A model generated the notes under the pieces. That model had not been told where the DNA came from. It made no database searches and saw nothing but the letters and a program-made list of their open reading frames with translations. Positions 36,300 through 47,200 of a stretch of 64,000 nt of DNA are shown here, piece by piece (the first letter of the stretch is position 1; the number at the start of each line of letters is the position of its first letter). The position numbers were made by a program, and so were the translations under genes. This DNA is from Brasenia schreberi (taxonomy: Eukaryota > Streptophyta > Magnoliopsida > Nymphaeales > Cabombaceae), in the NCBI GenBank assembly GCA_036023115.1, contig JAYKKT010000087.1, positions 12,912,001 to 12,976,000 on the forward strand, read 5' to 3'.

Positions 36300-37174
36300 C
36301 GGGGGGTAAGGAAGCTAATCCTAGATAATAAGATTCGTATTGGTTCTTGGAATATCAGAACATTATGCGGTAAGCTAATGGAGGTGGTAGATACTATGAT
36401 TCGGAGAAAGATTCATATTCTATGTTTACAAGAGACAAAATGGGTTGGAGAAAAAGCAAAGGAGATAGAGGATATAGGTTTTAAATTATGATACTCAGGT
36501 AAAGAAAATGCTCGAAACGGAGTTGGTATTATCATAAATAAAGATTTAAAGGAGAGTGTAGTAGACATACAACGATATGGGACAGAATCATAATGTTGAA
36601 ATTAGTGTTAGGAGAAGAGGTTTTGAATATAGTTTGTGCTTACGCACCCTAAGTAGGACTAGAAGATAGTATAAAGACAGTTTTTTGGGAAGAGTTAGAT
36701 AAGGTGTTTCAAAAGATTCCACAAAGGGAGATGATTTGTTTAGGAGGAGATTTAAATGGACATGTCGGTAAAGAGGTATTAGGATATCAAGGGATTCATG
36801 GAAACTTTGGTTTTGGGGATATAAATGAGGAAGGTAGGGAGATTTTAAATTTTGCTATGGCATTTGATCTCTTTATAGTTAATACGATCTTCAAAAAACG
36901 AGATGAACATTTAATTACTTATAAGAGTGGCTTATCACAAACACAAATTGATTACTTTATTTGTAGAAAAAAAGATAGAGCGTGTTGTAAAGATTGTAAG
37001 GTAATTCCAAGAGAAAGCTTAACCACCCAACATCGACTTTTAGTTATGGATTTACAAATAAAAAAATGGACAAAGAAGAAAAGAGTGCATCGAGCTATTC
37101 GGACTAAATGGTGGAACCTCAAAAGCGAGAAAGAAGATATATTTAAACAGAAAGTCCTGCAAGGAGATGTTTAG
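36300..37174 (+). pseudogene. LINE A AP-endonuclease domain
   Basis: Exonuclease-endonuclease-phosphatase fold motifs in order: [11 protein letters not shown] (Asn of motif I), LCLQETKW (catalytic Glu), [11 protein letters not shown] (Asp/Asn), [10 protein letters not shown] (Asp), [10 protein letters not shown] (catalytic His). The enzyme nicks target DNA to prime reverse transcription. The reading is split over several frames by a stop at about 36488 and by shifts before 36704 and after 37170. Copy B carries the same domain at 44465-45319. Confidence 0.9.
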
Positions 37175-37549
37175 AATTATGTTGGCACACCCTGTGATAT
37201 GTGGAACAATACATATTAGGAAAGTTGCGAAAGATGTGTTAGGGGTATCTAAGGGAGGTGTACCGGCACAAAAAGAAGCTTGGTGGTGGAGTGAAGTAGT
37301 ACAAAATAAAATCAAAGCAAAGAGAGCATGTTACAAATTACATTATGCTAAGAAAACTAGTGAAACTTTAGAAGCTTATAAGAAAGCAAAAAAAGAAGTA
37401 AAAAAGGCCGTTAGTGAAGCAAAAGCTAAGATTTGGGAGGACTTATATAAAAAACTCAACTCAAAAGAGGGTGAAAGAGATATTTTTAAGATAGCTCGGG
37501 CTAGAGATAAGAAAACTAAAGATCTTAATTCGAGGATGAAAAAATTCTA

Positions 37550-39092
37550 GTGGCAAATGATGATATAAGAAATAGATGGAAAAACTATTTTTATAATCTT
37601 TTTAATGAAAATAAAGATGTTAGTATTAGTTTAGGAGATTTAGCCAACTCAGAAAAGTATATAAACCACAATTTCTACCGACGTATTCAAAAGAATGAAG
37701 TCAAAGAGGCTCTTAAACATATGAAGGGTGGTAAATCGGTAGGACCAGATAATATTCCTATAGAAGTTTGAAAAATACTAGGAGAAATAGGAATCACTTG
37801 GCTCATAAGACTATTTAATGAAATATGGAAAAACCAAAAGATGCCCGAGGAATGGAGAGCAAGTACACTTATACCCATATATAAGAACAAGGGAGACATT
37901 CAAAATTGTACAAATTATCGAGGTATCAAGTTAATGAGCCATACTATGAAATTATGGGAAAGAATGATCGAACGTAGGTTAAAACAAGTATCAAGTACAA
38001 CAGAGAACCAATTTGGATTCATGCCAGGAAGATCTCCTATTGAAGCGATTCACCTTTTGAGACGTCTTATGAAACATTTTAGAGCAAAAAAGAAAGACCT
38101 TCACATGATATTTATTGATCTAGAAAAAGCTTATGATAGGGTATCGAGGGAGGTTCTTTGGAGAACTTTGAAAAAAAGAGGTATCCCATTGACATATATT
38201 AACCTTATAAGAGACATGTATGATGGTGCAAAAACATGTGTGAGGACTCATGAAGGAACAACAAACTTCTTTGAAGTTAATATTGGGTTACATCAAGGAT
38301 CAACTTTAAGTGCATACTTATTTATAATGGTGATGGATGAGTTAACAAAACATATTCAAGATGTAGTACCTTGGTGCATGTTATTTGCAGATGATATTGT
38401 ATTAGTGGAGGAGTCTAAGGAAAAAGTTAATAGAAAATTGGAACTATGGAGAGAAACATTAGAAAGCAAAGGCCTCCGACTTAGTAGAACAAAGACAGAA
38501 TATATGGAATGTAAGTTTGATCATTTGGTTACCTCAGAGGACATAGAAATTAAAATTGGCACACATTGCATCCCCCAAAAGAAAAGTTTTAAATACCTAG
38601 GCTTACTTTTTCAGAGTGATGGAAGAATTGATGGAGATGTTACACATAGAATTAATGCTGGTTGGTTAAAATGGAGAGGAGCATCAGGTATTCTTTGTGA
38701 TAAGAAGATACCATTAAAGTTAAAAGGTAAATATTATAGAGCAGCAATTAGGCCTGCCATGTTTTATGGTTCTGAGTGTTGGGCATCAACATGTACAAAA
38801 GATGTCTGTGACAGAAATGAAGATGTTGAGATGGATGAGTGGTCATACAAGAAAAGACCGTATACATAATGAGGTTATTAGAAACAAAGTAGGAGTGGCA
38901 CCAATAGAGGATAAAATGAGAGAACATCGTTTAAGATGGTTTGAACATATAGAAAGAAGATCAAAAGAAGAACCTATAAGAAGGTTAGAAAAACTAAATT
39001 TGGAAAGTATTAAAAGAGGTAGAGGACGACCACAAAAGTGTTGGAAAGAAACAATAAAAAAACGATCTAGCTTATTGGGAGTTAACTGCTAA
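37550..39092 (+). pseudogene. LINE A reverse transcriptase
   Basis: RT motifs in order: [15 protein letters not shown], a TGA where Trp is expected (37769-37771), [26 protein letters not shown] (motif A), [13 protein letters not shown] (motif B), MLFADDIVLVEE (motif C, F-A-D-D), KTEYMECKF and [12 protein letters not shown]. The frame is lost by an 8-nt deletion at about 38785. The next frame continues with [18 protein letters not shown] and [16 protein letters not shown], the conserved C-terminus of plant RTE proteins. The catalytic core is intact but cannot be read as one protein. Confidence 0.93.
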
Positions 39093-39201
39093 CATGGCAC
39101 AAGATAGGGATCTGTGGAAACAAAGAATCCATGTAGCCGACCCCGTCTAGTATGGGAAAAGGCTTAGTTGTTGTTGTTGTTGTATGTAAGAGAGAGATGT
39201 T

Positions 39202-41219
39202 ATCCAAGATTCAACGTTATCGTTCTTATTCACGTGTGCAACTTAGAAATAAATATGTGCATGACCATATGATATGTATATTTTAAAATAATAGAGAAGA
39301 TTGTGCTAACCTCAAAGACGATTATCCTACTTTTAGGGGATCTTGATGCTTGGAATGAAATGCATACAACGAAATTCACACATAGTCCGTAAGACTATTC
39401 GGGGAGACGAGCGGGGGAAACGGTACTTACCATGGATTTGATCTCATGGTCTGTGTCTCTAGTTGGCGGAGGAGGATAGCTAACCAAGCTAAATAAATTG
39501 AAGCCTACGTTCTGAAGTTCAACTACAAGCTTCAAAATTTCCTGCAAGTTTAGTTGTGCCGTCATTCAGGCAATCGGTACTTTTGAACACGAGCTTACAA
39601 TTTAGCAAGCTTATTTTTCAGCAAACTTCAATCTTATTGTTTGTTTCTCTTGGTGCACTTAAGATGGATTCGAGAGTTGGATGGGTTTAACTTCTGATAT
39701 TTGAAAGATTTGTTATTGATCCTTAGGCCCCTTGGCATGAATATGGGGAGGGGGGAGGGCGTTCTGTACATAGTGGGAGTGCGTTCTGCTAGTTGTAGGG
39801 CAGTCCAGCTCAATTCCTGTGGCCGTTGTAGCGTAGGTCCGAGTGTCCTCGATCACAAGCCTCCCGAAAAATTGACTCTTCTCGAGTTATACACACGTAA
39901 AGACTTCGGGCTGTTTACTTTGAAGCAATGGCATGCCTATTGTGCTTCATTTTGTGATGAATTTTTAAGATCCCCTGACAGCCACTCGAGATCGAGTCCC
40001 TAGGACTTCTCTGAGACCGATGCAGTACGTCGTCACACTCTTGTCACATAATACTACCATGTAGAAAAGCACCAGAACGAGATTTTCCTGTCTTTAGGCA
40101 TCTTGTACAAATTTCAAGCAAATAAGTGGTACCTTCTCTGCGACCACTAGAATAATCATGAAACGGTTTGGCATAGTCTTCATATATCAAACTTTTCATA
40201 CTTTGATGCCCAATTGTATGAAACCCATCGTTAATCACGTACAAACTTCTTTTTCCTGTTTGGTTTCAGATTGTCAAATGAGAGTTTGTACTTAAGTACA
40301 TTTTATCATGAAAAGGAAACACGCGGAAAGACTTCTGAGTTTCTGAGTCTATTTTTATCAAGTCTTATCGTACTTTGATGACAATCCTGCAAAGAGCCAT
40401 TTATCAACTGTGAGAACTCTTCGTGCTTGGTGAAAATGAAATAGTTCATCTGAACCGAGCCCTTTCTTTCCATGAAAAAAACATGCACCACGACTTCAAC
40501 GTCCCTGTTTATGAATGAGATTGTACAGATCCGCAGTGGATTTGGATTAGATTTGAGATTCTCGGATCTCTGGAATAAGCGATCATCTAAAGGAAAAACA
40601 TCAAAAACTTAACGGAGCCTGACATTCAGCATTAGACCACAAGAGGCACAACACAGTGAAAGGGCGGTGAGCCCTCTGATAAGTCGGGGGTATGATGGTT
40701 ATGAGTCGGCCAGACCCCCAGCTTAGAGAAAAAGAAACGCTAAAAACTTGAACCCTTGGGTCTAGTACCCATAGAGTTCAAATACAAGGGCAAGCACAGT
40801 AAAGTAACCAAGTGTCCTAGTGTTTTCTCTAATTGTCGTCTGATTAAGCCTCTTAGTTCAATCAATTGCATATACAAGCTTAAAAAATGCAAGACTGAAA
40901 ACAACTTAAATGCAAACCAAGAAGGAGAATTGGATGTAACAAAAATTTTGTCCTGAAAATGCAAATTCTAGATCAGCTTTCTATAGATATATGTACACAA
41001 AATAGCATGCTTCAACCATATAAGCCATGCCCCAACCATGAGAATACAACCACTAGAACCTGAGCACTATTATCAGGGGGTTCATTGCTTCGGAAAGCCC
41101 AGAGCTGAACATAAGATCCTCCCTCAGCTAAACAGCAAAAACAAACAGACCTGCCTAATGCTTCCAATACAAAAAATAATCAAATTGCAGCCCCCGATTT
41201 AAATGTACCACGTTGGCAG
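39202..41219. other. Region between LINE A and EAF6
   Basis: It contains the 3' untranslated and downstream part of EAF6 (minus strand, extent unknown). No other gene recognised. A possible SINE-like block with GGCCAGACCCCCAGCTTAG lies near 40670-40740. Confidence 0.45.
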
Positions 41220-44200
41220 CTATCTCAAACTCAAGTCAGGATCATCTTCATCATCTATTTCATGTTCACTTGGTCTAACCCTTTTTTCATCTCTTAGAGA
41301 CGATCTTCCCTTCTTTGGCTTTCCTCTGAAGAAAAATGCAAACATAAAAGTTATATAACAAAGATAAACTGGAACCTAGATGACCATCCAGACATTCCAA
41401 TATGCAGCTGTTCCACATGAAGGTTTGAATTTGTGGTCAAGCTAGAAGCTATTGCATAAACTTCATCAGAAGTTTGAAATGGACTATAGAACCTTTGAGA
41501 GATCGGAAACTTCCAACAGAGAAGCTTCTTAGGAACTTTCTCTTAACAAAAAATAGGAAGATCTCTTGACAAAAAAATAGGAAGGAAGGAAACATATCTA
41601 AATTAAATCACCAACAAAGAAGAGCCTTTATAGCTGAATTCACGGGTGAAGATTTATCCACATATTGGGCAACACATTCATCAGTATAACCAAAGCAATA
41701 GGAACTTGCAAAAGGCGGCCCAACTGGTCTGGTGTTTAAAATCCATCCGACATTCTATTACATTTAACCACCCTCAATGTGTGAAGGCATTTCAAATGCC
41801 AAATGAGACCTCTTTGTGTGAAGGCTTTTCAAATGCCATATGAGGTTTGAACTAACGTCTTTATGGAATTTCAGAAAAACTCATGTCACTATGCAAAACT
41901 TTCTTTATCGCCAAGTCATTTTGCAAGACTTTTCTTACACAACCAAAAATTTCCACATTCGATTACTTCATCTATTGACTGGAAGCTCAAACTGTTAAAT
42001 TTCTCCTAATAAAAGAGTGATATACAAGTAACTCTGTATGCTTCAGTTTTTTTAAGAGGCAACTATTTATGACAATTCTATGACCTGAGGTTCAAGGAGT
42101 CAACCAAATAAACCCACTCTAATGCTCATTCTTTTTGAATTTTCAGTGCCTGCCAATGGTGATGCCCATGCAACAAAGACAGACCACCTACCAATTGATA
42201 GCATCAGCATGTCAAACATTAGTGTTTTAACCGGTAAATTTTGAATCACACGCAATTTTCTTCATGGAGGCCACTTTTAACGTAATGAAAATAAATAGAA
42301 CATTTACTGTCCACTAGCAGATGTTCCAGCACCTTTTGCACGCCCATATTCAGACCTACCATCTTTTATACAAAAGAAAACTCAATTGCATAAATATACT
42401 GCAGAAAATTGGTAATTCATATCTAAGATTTAAGAGAATCCAACAACAACAATAACAACAACAACTAAGCCTTTTCCCATACTAGATAGGGTCGGCTACA
42501 TGGATTCTTTGTTTCCACAGATCCCTATCTTGTGCCATGTTAGCAGTTAACTCCCAATAAGCTAGATCGTTCTTTATTGTTTCTTTCCAACACTTTTGTG
42601 GTCGTCCTCTACCTCTTTTAATACTTTCCAAATTTAGTTTTTCTAACCTTCTTATAGGTTCTTCTTTTGATCTTCTTTCTATATGTCCAAACCATCTTAA
42701 ACGATATTCTCTCATTTTATCCTCTATTGGTGCCACTCCTAATTTGTTTCTAATAACCTCATTATGTATATGACCACTCATCCATCTCAACATCTTCATT
42801 TCTGTCACATACATCTTTTGTACATGTTGATGCCCAACACTCACAACCATAAAACATGGCAGGCCTAATTGTTGCTCTATAATATTTACCTTTTAACTTT
42901 AATGGTATCTTCTTATCACAAAGAATACCTGATGCTCCTCTCCATTTTAACCAACCAGCATTAATTCTATGTGTAACATCTCCATCAATTCTTCCATCAC
43001 TCTGAAAAAGTAAGCCTAGGTATTTAAAACTTTTCTTTTGGGGGATGCAATGTGTGCCAATTTTAATTTCTATGTCCTCTGAGGTAACCAAATGATCAAA
43101 CTTACATTCCATATATTTTGTCTTTGTTCTACTAAGTCGGAGGCCTTTGCTTTCTAATGTTTCTCTCCATAGTTCCAATTTTCTATTAACTTTTTCCTTA
43201 GACTCCTCCACTAATATAATATCATCTGCAAATAACATACACCAAGGTACTACATCTTGAATATGTTTTGTTAACTCATCCATCACCATTATAAATAAGT
43301 ATGCACTTAAAGTTGATCCTTGATGTAACCCAATATTAACTTCAAAGAAGTTTGTTGTTCCTTCATGAGTCCTCACACATGTTTTTGCACCATCATACAT
43401 GTCTCTTATAAGGTTAATATATGTCAATGGGATACCTCTTTTTTTCAAAGTTCTCCAAAGAACCTCCCTCGGTACCCTATCATAAGCTTTTTCTAGATCA
43501 ATAAATATCATGTGAAGGTCTTTCTTTTTTGCTCTAAAATGTTCCATAAGACGTCTCAAAAGGTGAATCGCTTCAATAGGAGATCTTCCTGGCATGAATC
43601 CAAATTGGTTCTCCGTTGTACTTATACTTGTTTTAACCTACGTTCGATCATTCTTTCCCATAATTTCATAGTATGGCTCATTAACTTGATACCTCGATAA
43701 TTTGTACAATTTTGAATGTCTCCCTTGTTCTTATATATGGGTATAAGTGTACTTGCTCTCCATTCCTCGGGCATCTTTTGGTTTTTCCATATTTCATTAA
43801 ATAGTCTTATGAGCCAAGTGATTCCTATTTCTCCTAGTATTTTTCAAACTTCTATAGGAATATTATCTGGTCCTACCGATTTACCACCCTTCATATGTTT
43901 AAGAGCCTCTTTGACTTCATTCTTTTGAATACGTCGGTAGAAATTGTGGTTTATATACTTTTCTGAGTTGGCTAAATCTCCTAAACTAATACTAACATCT
44001 TTATTTTCATTAAAAAGATTATAAAAATAGTTTTTCCATCTATTTCTTATATCATCATTTACCACTAGAATTTTTTCATTCTCGAATTAAGATCTTTAGT
44101 TTTCTTATCTCTAGCCCGAGCTATCCTAAAAATATCTCTTTCACCCTCTTTTGAGTTGAGTTTTTTATATAAGTCCTCCCAAATCTTAGCTTTTGCTTCA

Positions 44201-47200
44201 CTAACGGCCTTTTTTACTTCTTTTTTTGCTTTCCTATAAGCTTCTAAAGTTTCACTAGTTTTCTTAGCATAATATAATTTGTAACATGCTCTCTTTGCTT
44301 TGATTTTATTTTGTACTACTTCACTCCACCACCAAGCTTCTTTTTGTGCCGGTACACCTCCCTTAGATACCCCTAACACATCTTTCGCAACTTTCCTAAT
44401 ATGTATTGTTCCACATATCACAGGGTGTGCCAACATAATTCCAAACATCTCCTTGCAGGACTTTCTATTTAAATATATCTTCTTTCTCTCTTTTGAGGTT
44501 CCACCATTTAGTCTGAATAGCTCGATGCACTCTTTTCTTCTTTGTCCATTTTTTTATTTGTAAATCCATAACTAAAAGTCGATGTTGGGTGGTTAAGCTT
44601 TCTCTTGGAATTACCTTACAATCTTTACAACACGCTCTATCTTTTTTTCTACAAATAAAGTAATCAATTTGTGTTTGTGATAAGCCACTCTTATAAGTAA
44701 TTAAATGTTCATCTCGTTTTTTGAAGATCGTATTGACTATAAAGAGATCAAATGCCATAGCAAAATTTAAAATCTCCCTACCTTCCTCATTTATATCCCC
44801 AAAACCAAAGTTTCCATGAATCCCTTGATATCCTAATGCCTCTTTACCGACATGTCCATTTAAATCTCCTCCTAAACAAATCATCTCCCTTTGTGGAATC
44901 TTTTGAAACACCTTATCTAACTCTTCCCAAAAAACTGTCTTTATACTATCTTCTAGTCCTACTTGGGGTGCGTAAGCACAAACTATATTCAAAACCTCTT
45001 CTCCTAACACTAATTTCAACATGATGATTCGGTCACCATATCGTTGTATGTCTACTACACTCTCCTTTAAATCTTTATTTATGATAATATCAACTCCGTT
45101 TCGAGCCTTTTCTTTATCTGAGTATCATAATTTAAAACCTGTATCCTCTATCTCCTTTGCTTTTTCTCCAACCCATTTTGTCTCTTGTAAACATAGAATA
45201 TGAATCTTTCTCCGAATCATAGTATCAACCACCTCCATTAGCTTACCGGATAATGTTCCGATATTCCAAGAACCAATACGAATCTTATTATCTAGAATTA
45301 GCTTCCTTACCCCCCGCATCCGTCCATAATCAAAATTCGGAAACCCTCTCTAAAAACTTTTCACTACATTCGGGCGGCAATGTTGTTGAAGAATATGCAT
45401 ATCTAGTGTTCTTTGTGTTAGTTTTATAATTTCTGATGTCTTTAGGTATTATTGTAATTGCCCAAAATACTAAAGGCATTTTGGTAATTTTCTATATTGA
45501 GGGCATTTGGTCATTTTACATTTTACAGCTCCTTATATAAGGGTTGATAGATTGTATTAGGGTTAAGTGGTTGAGATTAAGAAAGAGAGAAAGAGAGGGG
45601 GTAGCCTCCATTGGAAGTCCGCCCCCCCTCCTTCGATCTCCCATGTTTTTTTCCTCCTTGGTGCTTCTTTATATTTGTGATTTTCAATCTCCACTACGCA
45701 ATCACGTTTTTCCAACATGGTATCAGAGCCGATCGATCGTTGGGAGCTTACTTTCATTGTGCAGAAGCGGTTTAGTTTTCCCGAGGGAAGCGTGGAGCAT
45801 TATGCGGATAAGGTCAATAAGAGGGGTCTTTGCGCCATCGCTCAAGCCGAGTCTCTGCAATACAAGCTCCTTGGAGGACTCACTGTTAGGAGGGCTTGCT
45901 ATGGTATGTTGCGCCTTGTCACGGAAAGTGGCTGGAAAATTATGCGAAATCTAAGAGTACTCGATTACAATCTGTGGATAATTTACATGGGAGTTATACT
46001 CAAGTATCATGTGCATATGTTTTTCCCACAGGCAATTTTCAATGTATGAATCACCTTGCTTGGGGAAAGTTTGACATGGAAGGAATTTCTTGGCCATACG
46101 GTACTAGCATATCTGGCGACGAAAAGGCAGCAGCTAAAAATGAGATGGCTTGCCCGCTCTGTCCAACGGTCCTTTCATCAGTCGTTATCAGACAGGTTCT
46201 GAAGTATATGGCAAAATCTTCACAGTTATTCTTAAAGATGTTGTAGCATCCAAACCCATTGTTTAGCAAGTGCATGGCTCGATGAATCACGATATCTGGT
46301 GGGTCCGAATCAGCACAAGTGCATGTCCCTCCACGAGCTTTGATAAGAAAGAAGGTGGGGGTGACTGAATACTCGAAGCGGTATAGAAATCCACCGGCTA
46401 GGAAGCAATCAAGACATAAGACATTACTATGGGACTGTCTTACTATGTCCCTGAACAGAAGAAGGACCTATATGTAAAGAGTGTTCAGCGAACTGTTATT
46501 TGGAAGGGGGAAATGAATATGTTCGAGAGTTGTTTTTTTGTGATGACCTGCAGGTGAAGTGTTTGATGAAATGCTCAAGAAGAGTGGTCATGTCAAGAAG
46601 AGATGATTAACCTGCACATCAACTGTTTGATGAAATGTTTCACAGAAACTTCAACTCTGCAGGACAAGTGTTCGATGAAATGTTTAGGAGAGAGGTTTAC
46701 CGTTTACCTGCACATCAAGTGTTCGCTGAAATATGAGATTATTAAACATGCACATCAAGTGTTTGAGAAAATATTTAAGAGGGTTGCAGATTCAGAAAAA
46801 GGTTGCAGAAGACATAAAATAGTATATGATGATTGTCTTTATTGGAAAAACAGCAGAATTGAAAATAGAAGGAAAGATGAAATGTAGAAAATCAGTCTTT
46901 TTCACTACATATGAATGAAAAATCAAATCATAGAAGAGGCTAGAGGAATTGATTAGTATGAAATGTGGCAGTATCACCAAGAAGTGAAAGTTAAAACCTT
47001 GAGTTGCTGAAGTAAATAGTCAGGAGGGCTAGAAATACGGCTGCAGTCACCATGTGAAGGGGTGCAAACTGACTAGTATAAGCAGATGTCTGTATTCTGC
47101 TATTTGAGTGGTAGAGAGAGGGCACCCAACCAACACACCGGCTGCAGCCACCATGTGAAGGGGCACAAGAAAAGTCGTGTGAAGTGTGTATGGTAGTGTA

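Larger units (their letters stand above)
36146..39186 (+). mobile_element. RTE-clade LINE, copy A
   Basis: A nearly complete plus-strand copy, 5'-truncated by a few hundred bases compared with copies B and C, ends in GGCTTAGTTGTTGTTGTTGTTG. The likely target-site duplication is TAAGAGAGATGTT (36133-36145), with TAAGAGAGAGATGTT on the right (39187-39201). The single long coding region is endonuclease, linker, then RT, without gag-like ORF1 and without RNase H, as known for RTE elements. It is broken by a stop in the endonuclease (about 36488), a ~19-nt deletion in the linker, TGA at 37769-37771 and an 8-nt deletion near 38785. It lies downstream of, and opposite to, EAF6. Confidence 0.95.

Noticed and set aside
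43716..45203. Plus-strand frames rich in L, S and F
   Set aside because: They are the reverse reading of LINE B; the same frames recur as the reverse reading of copy A at 37687-37899.
45717..46049. 110-codon frame at the start of the second LTR element as a gag protein
   Set aside because: It has no zinc knuckle and no gag-like pattern, and it runs across the primer-binding site; no family could be assigned.
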